Part shown: positions 6,564 through 13,749 of the stretch, piece by piece
How positions within the stretch are numbered: position 1 is the first letter of the stretch
Layout of the letters: each line of letters begins with the position of its first letter
NCBI RefSeq assembly: GCF_900142955.1
Contig: NZ_FRCP01000032.1
Coordinates: forward strand, 1 to 16,272
Origin: Anaerosporobacter mobilis DSM 15930
GTDB taxonomy: Bacteria > Bacillota > Clostridia > Lachnospirales > Lachnospiraceae
Length of the DNA: 16,272 bases
Reading direction: 5' to 3'
Made by a program: the position numbers and the translations under genes
Notes under the pieces: generated by a model
Database searches by the model: none
Told to the model about the DNA's origin: nothing
The model's input: only the letters and a program-made list of their open reading frames with translations

Positions 6564-9152
6564 CTAAGATTTTCTTCTAGCCGTTAGTGCACCATTCTCT
6601 ACATCAATTACAATCGTATCTGTTTGATGAACGGCGTCGCTTAGAATTAGTTTAGCAGTAAGTGTTTCCACATGTTTTTGTAGATAACGTTTTAATGGTC
6701 TAGCACCGTATAAAGGATCGTAAGCTTCTTCTGTTATGAAGTCTATTGCAGCTTCTGTAAGTTCTAGGTGAAGTTCTTTGTCCTCAAGACGTTTGTTAAG
6801 GTCTTTGATTAAAAGGTCTATGATGTTATGGATATTGCCTTTGGTTAATGGTTTGAACATAATAATCTCATCGAGTCTGTTCAGAAACTCTGGGCGGAAA
6901 TGAGCTCGTAAGTCCTCCATAACCAAGTTTACATTCTGTGGATTAATATCACCATTGTCGTCAATACCTTCTAATAGATAACTAGATCCGATATTAGAGG
7001 TTAGTATAATAATGGTATTCTTAAAATCTACAGTACGGCCTTGAGAGTCTGTTATACGTCCATCATCAAGTACTTGTAATAATACGTTGAATACATCCGG
7101 ATGGGCTTTCTCAATTTCATCAAATAAGATTACGGAATAAGGCTTACGTCTAACAGCTTCTGTTAATTGGCCACCTTCGTCATACCCAACATATCCTGGA
7201 GGCGCTCCTATTAATCTTGATACAGAGTATTTCTCCATGTATTCACTCATATCGATACGAACCATATTCTGTTCATTGTCGAATAGGCCAGCAGCAAGTG
7301 CCTTGGCAAGTTCTGTTTTACCAACGCCAGTAGGACCAAGGAATAAGAAGGAACCAATTGGTTTGGTTGGGTCTTTAATACCTGCCTTAGAACGTAAGAT
7401 AGCTTCAGAAACTTTGGTAACACCTTCATCTTGACCAACAACTCGTTTGTGAAGTTCATCATCGAGGTGAAGTGTCTTATTTCGTTCGCTCTCTGTTAAC
7501 TTAGCAACAGGAATTCCTGTCCATCTAGAGATGATACGAGCAATTTCTTCATCAGACACATTCTCATGGATAAGAGTATGCTCCTCAGATTTCACCCTGT
7601 TTTCTTCGTCCTCTAATTGCTTCTCGAGTGCTGGTAGCTGACCATATTGAAGTTCGGCAGCACGGTTTAGATCGTAATTACGTTTAGCAACCTCAATTTC
7701 ATTCTTAAGGGATTCATATTCTTCTTTTAATTTCTGAACTTTTTCTACAGAAGCTTTTTCATTATCCCAAATTGCCTTCTGACTAGCAAACTCTTCACGT
7801 AGTTCAGCTAATTCTTTTTGTAAGGTATCAAGACGTTCCATACTTAATCGATCCGTTTCTTTCTTAAGAGCAGCTTCCTCAATCTCCATTTGCATAATAC
7901 GTCTTTGTACGTCATCGAGTTCAGTAGGGAGAGAATCAAGTTCGGTCTTAATAAGGGCACAAGCTTCATCAACAAGGTCGATTGCCTTATCAGGTAAGAA
8001 ACGGTCTGTAATATATCGATCTGCTAAAGTGGCAGCAGATACTAATGCAGCATCGGTAATCTTAACACCATGGAATACTTCATAACGTTCTTTCAGACCC
8101 CTTAGAATAGAGATGGTATCTTCAACCGTAGGTTCATCTACCATAACAGGTTGGAAACGACGTTCAAGGGCTGCATCTTTCTCAATATACATACGATATT
8201 CATTAAGCGTAGTAGCACCGATACAGTGTAATTCACCTCTTGCAAGCATAGGTTTTAACATATTACCGGCGTCCATAGAACCTTCGGTTTTACCAGCACC
8301 TACAATAGTATGAAGTTCATCGATGAATAGAATAATCTGTCCATCACTATTCTTTACTTCTTCAAGAACTGCTTTTAGACGTTCTTCAAACTCACCACGG
8401 TACTTAGCACCAGCTACTAAAGAGCCCATATCAAGAGCAAATAATCTCTTATTCTTAAGAGCTTGTGGAACGTCTCCACGTACGATACGTTGGGCTAGCC
8501 CCTCAACGACTGCTGTTTTACCAACACCAGGTTCGCCAATGAGTACTGGATTATTCTTCGATTTACGAGATAAGATACGGATTACGTTACGAATCTCGCT
8601 ATCACGACCGATTACAGGGTCTAATTTTTGTTCTTTGGCACGTTCAACAAGATCATAACCGTATTTGTTAAGCGTATCATACGTATCTTCTGGTGTATCG
8701 CTAGTAACTTTCTTATTGCCTCGTACACTGGAAAGTGCTTGAAGAAAGTTATCACGAGTGATTCCAAAGTCCTTGAATAAGTCTTTAAGGTCCTTATTTG
8801 GTTGCTTTAATAAGCTTAGGAATAGATGTTCTACAGAAACATATTCATCACCCATGGCTTTTGCTTCATTTTCAGCATAAATTAATACTTTATTTAATCC
8901 ATTGCTGATATAAACTTGAATGTTGCCGCTAACCTTTGGTCTTTTCTCAAGTAGTCCTCTTACCTGTGCTTCGAAGACATCGGTATTGATATCCATCTTT
9001 TCTAGTAATTTTCTTATTAAACTATCATCAATGGTAAGAATACTATATAGAAAATGTTCTTGGTCAATTTCTTGATGTCCGTATTCATAAGCAAGTTTTT
9101 CACAGTTTTGAACTGTTTCCATTGATTTTTGAGTAAATTTATTTATATTCAT
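6564..9152 (-). CDS. clpB: ATP-dependent protein disaggregase ClpB
   Basis: A full-length 862-residue Hsp100 chaperone. It rescues aggregated proteins in the cytoplasm together with DnaK. The N-terminal Clp repeats span 1 to about 145. The first AAA+ module has Walker A GEPGVGKT (206-213), Walker B with Asp278-Glu279, and pore tyrosine Tyr251 in KYRGEFEERL. The coiled-coil M domain spans about 405-525; its presence distinguishes ClpB from ClpA and ClpC-type unfoldases. The second AAA+ module has Walker A GPTGVGKT (606-613), Walker B with Asp678-Glu679 and pore loop GYVG (653-656). No IGF/IGL ClpP-docking loop is evident, consistent with a non-proteolytic role. The ribosome binding site GGAGGAAT precedes the ATG. 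The gene is monocistronic. Neither a CIRCE element nor a CtsR box is visible upstream. Confidence 0.98.
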   Translation of the reverse strand: MNINKFTQKSMETVQNCEKLAYEYGHQEIDQEHFLYSILTIDDSLIRKLLEKMDINTDVFEAQVRGLLEKRPKVSGNIQVYISNGLNKVLIYAENEAKAMGDEYVSVEHLFLSLLKQPNKDLKDLFKDFGITRDNFLQALSSVRGNKKVTSDTPEDTYDTLNKYGYDLVERAKEQKLDPVIGRDSEIRNVIRILSRKSKNNPVLIGEPGVGKTAVVEGLAQRIVRGDVPQALKNKRLFALDMGSLVAGAKYRGEFEERLKAVLEEVKNSDGQIILFIDELHTIVGAGKTEGSMDAGNMLKPMLARGELHCIGATTLNEYRMYIEKDAALERRFQPVMVDEPTVEDTISILRGLKERYEVFHGVKITDAALVSAATLADRYITDRFLPDKAIDLVDEACALIKTELDSLPTELDDVQRRIMQMEIEEAALKKETDRLSMERLDTLQKELAELREEFASQKAIWDNEKASVEKVQKLKEEYESLKNEIEVAKRNYDLNRAAELQYGQLPALEKQLEDEENRVKSEEHTLIHENVSDEEIARIISRWTGIPVAKLTESERNKTLHLDDELHKRVVGQDEGVTKVSEAILRSKAGIKDPTKPIGSFLFLGPTGVGKTELAKALAAGLFDNEQNMVRIDMSEYMEKYSVSRLIGAPPGYVGYDEGGQLTEAVRRKPYSVILFDEIEKAHPDVFNVLLQVLDDGRITDSQGRTVDFKNTIIILTSNIGSSYLLEGIDDNGDINPQNVNLVMEDLRAHFRPEFLNRLDEIIMFKPLTKGNIHNIIDLLIKDLNKRLEDKELHLELTEAAIDFITEEAYDPLYGARPLKRYLQKHVETLTAKLILSDAVHQTDTIVIDVENGALTARRKS

Positions 9153-9212
9153 TGTGATTCCTCCTTCTTCTATTAATAAAGGAAAATTAAAATCCTTGTT
9201 TGTTCTATAACT

Positions 9213-9241
9213 AATATAACACCTATAATTTAAAAATGCAA
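9213..9241 (-). promoter_or_regulatory. clpB promoter (sigma-A type)
   Basis: On the minus strand TTGCAT (9236-9241) stands 17 bp before TATATT (9213-9218), giving a leader of about 55 nt. I looked for the heat-shock operators normally found on clostridial chaperone genes, CIRCE (TTAGCACTC-N9-GAGTGCTAA) and the CtsR repeat (GGTCAAA tandem). I found neither within about 150 bp. Confidence 0.65.
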
Positions 9242-9373
9242 TAGTAAATTTACAAAGTTTTTAAATTGTCTTGTTATATATTCTACACCAAATAGACATA
9301 TGATTATTCAAATGAGAAGGGGTGGGAAGTTAGTATAAAGAGAGTGTGGGGAAGTTATGATATCTAGTAAAAG

Positions 9374-9419
9374 AAAATAAAAAAAGAAGTGCGTAGTTTT
9401 AGAGGATTACGCACTTCTT
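9374..9419 (-). terminator. terminator of the acetylesterase gene
   Basis: A perfect 12-bp stem (9384-9395 with 9408-9419) closes a 12-nt loop. On the minus strand it runs directly into TTTTTTATTTTC. It lies about 50 bp after the stop codon of the acetylesterase gene. Together with the clpB promoter it accounts for the 318-bp gap between the two genes. I see nothing else in the remainder. Confidence 0.88.
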
Positions 9420-9470
9420 AACTATATAAAGGTAGGTATGAACTAAGTATTAAGGCTGAGTGGTAAGATA

Positions 9471-11009
9471 TTAAGCATCTCGGTTGGTACGAAATGTTGA
9501 CATTGGTATTCCATTCTTGCCATATAAGGTAACTGGTCCATAATTCGTCCAGTTATAGCGAACATATCTTGGCTCAGTTACTTCATCAGATGAAACGAAG
9601 ATACGATTGCCTTCGATGGTTGCTGTTGCACTAACATATTCTTTATTCTCACCTGCAATTTCAAAACCAATAATAGAATCTCCTTTCACTAAGAAGCCAT
9701 CATTGGCATGTTCAAAGCGCAATTCAATACTATTTTCACGGATAATACGATTCTTATAGATTGGTCCATATGCAGGTACTTCCATACCGTACACATGATA
9801 GAAGGCTTGGAGCGCAAGACGTCTTCCAACTTCTTCTTTCTCAAGCGGATGAATATTATTGTATTCACCAAGATCTGAAATAACGGCTATTCCAGTATTC
9901 TTAATGGTTTGGTGAGTGATCATCTGATGCTCACGAATTTGCGGCCAATTCTTCTTATCTTCCTCTTCTTGGTTGATAAACATTGGAAGTTGAACAAGAA
10001 GGAAAGGTAACGTATCATCTTTCCAGTCATTTCTCCACTGAGAAATTAAAAGGCGTAACATCTTCCCGTAGATGGTAGGTTTACAGTCATCTTGTTCTCC
10101 TTGATAGTAGATAAAACCACGTAGGGTATATGGGGATACTCGTGAAAGCATTGTTTCATATAGACCTCCTGGCCTAAAGAATGCTTTGGGACCAATTGGG
10201 CCTGGCCAACGATTCATACCAGCTATTTCTTGTACTTTAGACCAAAGAATATCTGGGTCTGTAGCATACAGTTCTTCGACTTTCTTTTGCCAAATAGCAT
10301 ACCAAGCATCATATTCCTCTACAGCAGAACAATATTCATCATAGCTATTAAATTGGCTATATTCTTTCTCGTACTCATCAAGATAAGTTCTTGAATCTTC
10401 ATCTTTTTCTAGATATTCTTTACTTGTCCAAACAGAAGCGGAGGTACCACCCCAGTTACAACCGATGATACCTACGGTTACGTCTAAGGTTGTAGCAAGA
10501 TTTTTTTCGAAGTAATAAGCAACAGCAGACCAAGTACCACAGGTTTCTGGTGTACAGAGTTCCCAAGATGTTGCTTCTTCTACCGTATAAAAATCTTCAC
10601 TAAAGTAACTTTGCTGAGGAACGTTATAGAATCGAATTTTACTTGATAAGGTTGGATCAACAGATGCAACCACTTCCTTACCATTCTTACTGTCTTGAAG
10701 CTTTAATTCCATATTTGATTGGCCACCAGCTAACCAAACCTCACCAATCATAATATCGGTATATGTAATTGTTTCGATACCATCTGTAATTGTCATTACA
10801 TAAGGGCCACCAGCTTGCATTGGTGGTAATTCAGCGGACCAAGTACCTTCATGAATCGTTGTCTTTGTTTTATTTGATGCCAGTTCTATGGTAATAACAT
10901 TGTTAGTAGGTTCTGATTTATAAGTACCCCAGATACAAATGCTCTTATCACGTTGTAAAACCATATGATTGCTGAACACGGCAGCAGCCTTAAGATTTTG
11001 TGATGACAT
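9471..11009 (-). CDS. sialate O-acetylesterase-like SGNH hydrolase (SASA/DUF303 family)
   Basis: A 512-residue esterase expected to remove O-acetyl groups from sugars such as sialic acid or acetylated plant polysaccharide fragments. The first 85 residues form a beta-rich domain typical of this family. The nucleophile is Ser98 in GGQSNMEL. A second conserved block is FIYYQGEQD (Gln303, Glu305). The catalytic His is probably His387 in NNIHPLEKEEVGRRLA. There is no signal peptide, so it acts in the cytoplasm, presumably on imported oligosaccharides. The start is backed by AGGAGG nine bases upstream. It is a single-gene unit with its own promoter, palindromic operator candidate and terminator. 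The true substrate cannot be told from sequence: xylan-derived and sialylated substrates are both possible. Confidence 0.9.
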   Translation of the reverse strand: MSSQNLKAAAVFSNHMVLQRDKSICIWGTYKSEPTNNVITIELASNKTKTTIHEGTWSAELPPMQAGGPYVMTITDGIETITYTDIMIGEVWLAGGQSNMELKLQDSKNGKEVVASVDPTLSSKIRFYNVPQQSYFSEDFYTVEEATSWELCTPETCGTWSAVAYYFEKNLATTLDVTVGIIGCNWGGTSASVWTSKEYLEKDEDSRTYLDEYEKEYSQFNSYDEYCSAVEEYDAWYAIWQKKVEELYATDPDILWSKVQEIAGMNRWPGPIGPKAFFRPGGLYETMLSRVSPYTLRGFIYYQGEQDDCKPTIYGKMLRLLISQWRNDWKDDTLPFLLVQLPMFINQEEEDKKNWPQIREHQMITHQTIKNTGIAVISDLGEYNNIHPLEKEEVGRRLALQAFYHVYGMEVPAYGPIYKNRIIRENSIELRFEHANDGFLVKGDSIIGFEIAGENKEYVSATATIEGNRIFVSSDEVTEPRYVRYNWTNYGPVTLYGKNGIPMSTFRTNRDA

Positions 11010-11031
11010 AGTAATACCTCCTAGTTATTTT

Positions 11032-11061
11032 GAATCTATTTGATTAAGTATAAATAGATTC
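11032..11061. promoter_or_regulatory. operator-like palindrome over the acetylesterase promoter
   Basis: GAATCTATTT (11032-11041) and AAATAGATTC (11052-11061) form a perfect 10-bp inverted repeat with a 10-bp spacer. It covers the -10 box and the start-site region of the acetylesterase promoter, the position expected for a repressor. Arm length and spacing fit a dimeric helix-turn-helix protein. No candidate repressor gene is adjacent. Confidence 0.6.
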
Positions 11062-11074
11062 TAGTGTAGATCAA
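11047..11074 (-). promoter_or_regulatory. acetylesterase promoter
   Basis: On the minus strand TTGATC (11069-11074) is followed after 16 bp by TATACT (11047-11052). The start would be near 11040, giving a leader of about 30 nt. Confidence 0.6.
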
Positions 11075-11149
11075 AGAAAAAAAATACAGTCATAATTGGA
11101 TATATAGTATGTAATGTGGAGATTATTATTAATAACTTGTCTTGGTCTT

Positions 11150-11280
11150 GATAAAGCTCAAAGGACTTTTATCACTTCCCCAGCAATTAAAAGTGAATTA
11201 TTATCATTTTAAAGTTATAGAAAACGGAGGGGTATATTCCCTTCGATTTAGGTTGTAGACAAAGTTGGTTATTGGGGAAG
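11150..11280. other. gene-free region with nested inverted repeats
   Basis: This part of the 403-bp divergent spacer has three pairings. GATAAAG (11150-11156) pairs with CTTTTATC (11166-11173) with one bulge. CTTCCCCA (11175-11182) pairs perfectly with TGGGGAAG (11273-11280). Inside it CGGAGGG (11225-11231) pairs with CCCTTCG (11239-11245). The inner hairpin, read on the minus strand, is followed by TTTTCTAT and could be a weak terminator. Whether the whole is a structured leader of the gene at 11413 or decayed sequence is unclear. It matches no riboswitch I recognise. Confidence 0.4.
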
Positions 11281-11412
11281 AAGTGCATAAATTATGGTCG
11301 CTATATTTTAATACTTGTTTATGGTATTATTTAAAAATAAGAATGTGTAGTGTAGATATATTTAATTTTTCTTTCTACTCTACTAATAAAATGAGTTTGG
11401 AGGCTTTATAAG

Positions 11413-11943
11413 ATGGAACAACGTAAATTAGTGTTGTATATTGCTTCAAGTTTAGATGGATATATTGCTACAAATGAACATAATTTGGATTGGCTATTTT
11501 CGATTGATGGAGAAGGAGATAACGGTTACTCCAAATTCTATGACACAATAGATACAATTCTGATCGGGCGAATCACTTATGATTGGATTATTGAACATGA
11601 AAATGGAAGATTCCCGTACCAAGGAAAAGAATGTTATGTTTTTTCCAAAACCAAGAAAGAGGACAATGAGCATGTAACTTTTATTGATAAAAATATTGTT
11701 CAGTTTTTACAAGACTTAAAAAATAAGAATGGTAAGAATATCTGGCTTGTTGGGGGTGGAGAATTACTCAGCACTTTTATCAAAGAAAAATTAGTAGATG
11801 AAATAATTATCAATATTGCTCCGACATTACTGGGCAAAGGTATTCCTTTATTCAAAAATAATGATTTTCAAACATCTTTGACATTAAAAAACATAAATCG
11901 TTTCAATCAGTTTGTAGAGCTATCTTACGAAGTCGTAAGATAG
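11413..11943 (+). CDS. dihydrofolate reductase-fold protein (RibD C-terminal family, YyaP-like)
   Basis: A 176-residue protein with the RibD_C/DHFR-like fold. The N-terminal strand and turn SLDGYIA (13-19) start the nucleotide-binding fold. ILIGRITYDWI lies at about 49-59. WLVGGGELLSTFIKEKLVDE (111-130) carries the glycine motif that contacts NADPH, and APTLLGKGIPLF follows. The family is related to the riboflavin reductase RibD and to DHFR, but most stand-alone members have no proven substrate. The length is normal and the protein is complete. The ribosome binding site is GGAGG (11399-11403). It stands alone, very AT-rich even for this window, and flanked by similar short sequences, which hints at acquisition or local duplication. 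A terminator lies at 12056-12088. Confidence 0.85.
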   Translation: MEQRKLVLYIASSLDGYIATNEHNLDWLFSIDGEGDNGYSKFYDTIDTILIGRITYDWIIEHENGRFPYQGKECYVFSKTKKEDNEHVTFIDKNIVQFLQDLKNKNGKNIWLVGGGELLSTFIKEKLVDEIIINIAPTLLGKGIPLFKNNDFQTSLTLKNINRFNQFVELSYEVVR

Positions 11944-12055
11944 GAAGTATAATAGAGGTTTATCATATTCCAAATTAAGATTAACGAAAGGCATGAAATT
12001 TACTTCCCTTTAGGTTGTATAAATACTTTATTATTGCATACTTAATAATACAGAC

Positions 12056-12088
12056 AAAACCGAAGGGTTTAGATTCCCTTCGGTTTTT
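12056..12088 (+). terminator. intrinsic terminator of the DHFR-fold gene
   Basis: AAAACCGAAGGG (12056-12067) pairs perfectly over 12 bp with CCCTTCGGTTTT (12076-12087) around an 8-nt loop. A T-run continues to 12088. It sits between convergent genes and may also serve the minus-strand rsiV transcript, although the minus-strand T-tract is within the stem only. Confidence 0.88.
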
Positions 12089-12153
12089 GTTTACTACGCA
12101 CATATAAAATATCATTTAGAGTGGATAATTGCTTAGTGCGAGGATTTGGTTAT

Positions 12154-13071
12154 TTACTTTAAAAGACCACTAATCACTGAATTAGGAATTACAAACTCTG
12201 GATTACCCATTGATCCTGGAGCTACTTCATATTCATCAAATACAATAACTAAATCATTGCTTGAGTTAAAGTAGAAGTTTTGATCTGCTTTGATTTCTTT
12301 GAAATTCGTTTCCGTATCCTCTTGATCTAGGAAGTACACAGTTCCGTCCTCTTCGTTTGTATTGGCGCGCATCTGCTCTTTGATGTTCTCACTAATTGGA
12401 GTGATATAATCAACATCATCTTTGAAGACTGTAGATAATGTAGCCACAGAATTTGTTTTCTTATCTATGTGATAGAAACGGTAATATTGGTATCCACTAG
12501 CGGCTGTTTCGAGTACAGTGATACGAAGCGTAAACCAGTCCTCTGTATCAGTAATAACATCATAGCTTACATCAAGACCTTTATAGCCTTCGCTACCATA
12601 ATAATCTTTGGCATCTGCTTTAAACTGGTCTATTAGTTGTTGTGTATAGTCTGTTACATCGCTATTAATTTGATTTGCTGCTTCCTCATTACCTGAATTT
12701 GAACCATCTGTTTCGATATTTGGTATAGAAACATGAGCTTCAGAATTCCCATCGTTGTAATCATAGTCACGGAATGTCACTACTCTTACAATTGATCCGA
12801 TAACGGGGATTTTTTCCATCGCCATTGCAATGGATTCATTCGTGTTCGGAAGTGCTACAATTACTGCCATTGCTGCAGCTACCGCACCGCCAGCAAAACG
12901 TACGCGACGTGATAATGCTTTTCTTTTTTTATCTAATTTTGCTTGTTCAATCTTTTCAACCATCATTCTTCTACCTTCCTCCGGGATATGAAGGTGTTGA
13001 TAATCTTCCCTTAACAACTTCATATTGTCTAATACCTCTGGTTTAATTTGCTTTTCTTCTTCTATTTTCAA
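12154..13071 (-). CDS. rsiV: RsiV-like anti-sigma factor (DUF3298)
   Basis: A 305-residue membrane anti-sigma factor that should hold the upstream-encoded sigma factor inactive. The cytoplasmic N-terminus (1 to about 56) contains the LREDYQHLHIPEEGR segment. One membrane span lies at about 57-75. A signal-peptidase-like AMA motif (82-84) precedes MEKIPVIGSIV. The extracellular part carries the DUF3298 domain near the C-terminus (TVYFLDQEDTETNFK, NDLVIVFDEYEVAPGSMGNPEF). This architecture matches Bacillus subtilis RsiV, which binds lysozyme and is then cut by signal peptidase and RasP. The start codon is TTG, chosen because AGGAGG at 13080-13085 is spaced 8 bases from it. That site overlaps the sigma stop codon, so translation is coupled. 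A lysozyme-sensing role is inferred by homology. Confidence 0.88.
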   Translation of the reverse strand: MKIEEEKQIKPEVLDNMKLLREDYQHLHIPEEGRRMMVEKIEQAKLDKKRKALSRRVRFAGGAVAAAMAVIVALPNTNESIAMAMEKIPVIGSIVRVVTFRDYDYNDGNSEAHVSIPNIETDGSNSGNEEAANQINSDVTDYTQQLIDQFKADAKDYYGSEGYKGLDVSYDVITDTEDWFTLRITVLETAASGYQYYRFYHIDKKTNSVATLSTVFKDDVDYITPISENIKEQMRANTNEEDGTVYFLDQEDTETNFKEIKADQNFYFNSSNDLVIVFDEYEVAPGSMGNPEFVIPNSVISGLLK

Positions 13072-13083
13072 AGCGGAAACCTC

Positions 13084-13590
13084 CTATTCTTCCATTAGAA
13101 TGCGTAGTTTTTTCATGGCACGATAAAGGCGACTTTTTACGGTGTTTACATTTTCACTGGTGATAGCTGCTATTTCAGCAAGTTGCATATCTTCAAAAAA
13201 TCGAAGTTTTACAATCGTCTTATCAGGCTCTTCTAGTGTTTCTAGTGCATTCTGTAGGTCAAAGTCTTCATAAGTATCCTGAACATGTGCTGTTACAAGC
13301 TCTAGTTCGGTATATGGTTTCTTGAACTTTTTAATATAATTTAGGGCTTCATTAATAATGATGCGATAAATCCAAGTACCAATATAGGATTTCTCTTTCA
13401 CTTGACTACTATTTAAGATTGCTTTGTAAGCGCCTTCTTGAACAATATCCATTGCATCTGCTTCATTTTTTACATAGCTATATGCTAAGCGATAATATTT
13501 TTCGTAATTAGTGGTAAGTTCCTCTTGGATTTGATTTTGAATGTCCAGTTCGGAAGAATCTTGCCTGCATGCGTTCCATTTCTTCTTCAT
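13084..13590 (-). CDS. sigV: ECF RNA polymerase sigma factor, SigV-like
   Basis: A 168-residue extracytoplasmic-function sigma factor. Region 2 spans about 28-90 (YYRLAYSYVKNEADAMDIVQEGAYKA is the core-binding and -10 reading part; the motif is broken across residues 32-57). Region 4 spans about 115-165 with the helix-turn-helix LAEIAAITSENVNTVKSRLYRAMKKLR near its end. Only sigma2 and sigma4 are present, as expected for the class. B. subtilis SigV has nearly the same length and the same downstream partner. It is followed after 12 bp by the anti-sigma gene. The upstream ribosome site is AGAAGGTG. Targets elsewhere in the genome are unknown. In Bacillus they include the peptidoglycan O-acetylase OatA, which is not in this window. 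Confidence 0.9.
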   Translation of the reverse strand: MKKKWNACRQDSSELDIQNQIQEELTTNYEKYYRLAYSYVKNEADAMDIVQEGAYKAILNSSQVKEKSYIGTWIYRIIINEALNYIKKFKKPYTELELVTAHVQDTYEDFDLQNALETLEEPDKTIVKLRFFEDMQLAEIAAITSENVNTVKSRLYRAMKKLRILMEE

Positions 13591-13671
13591 GACTACACCT
13601 TCTACATGTTGTTTAGTTTCTCAATTCATAGGCTAATGGAGTATCGTATGATTTCCATTCAAGCAGAATTT

Positions 13672-13683
13672 ATAACCGGTTAT
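13672..13683. repeat. 12-bp perfect palindrome in the sigma leader
   Basis: ATAACCGGTTAT is fully self-complementary. It lies about 20 bp downstream of the proposed ECF -10 box and about 80 bp before the sigma start. It could be a second regulator's binding site. It has no spacer, so it would make a poor RNA hairpin. Confidence 0.4.
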
Positions 13684-13700
13684 TTGTTTGCTCTGAGTAT

Positions 13701-13729
13701 TAGACAATTGGGAGGGTTAAAAAGTTTCA
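13701..13729 (-). promoter_or_regulatory. ECF-type autoregulatory promoter of sigV-rsiV
   Basis: On the minus strand TGAAAC (13724-13729) is followed after 17 bp by TGTCTA (13701-13706). The known ECF pattern for SigV and close relatives is TGAAAC, about 16 bp, then CGTC. An exact -35 with the characteristic AAC and a near-match -10 upstream of an ECF gene strongly suggests positive autoregulation. The leader would be about 105 nt. The promoter starts only about 20 bp after the MATE gene ends. Confidence 0.6.
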
Positions 13730-13749
13730 TATTTTTAGAATTTAATTTA

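Noticed and set aside
8323..8658. Open frame of 111 codons on the plus strand
   Set aside because: It is antisense to the first AAA+ module of clpB. Its composition is a by-product of the conserved codons on the other strand.
11090..11412. Tetrahydrofolate riboswitch upstream of the DHFR-fold gene
   Set aside because: I compared it from memory with the THF riboswitch pattern and did not find its conserved segments. The gene family is also not a folate gene by proof.
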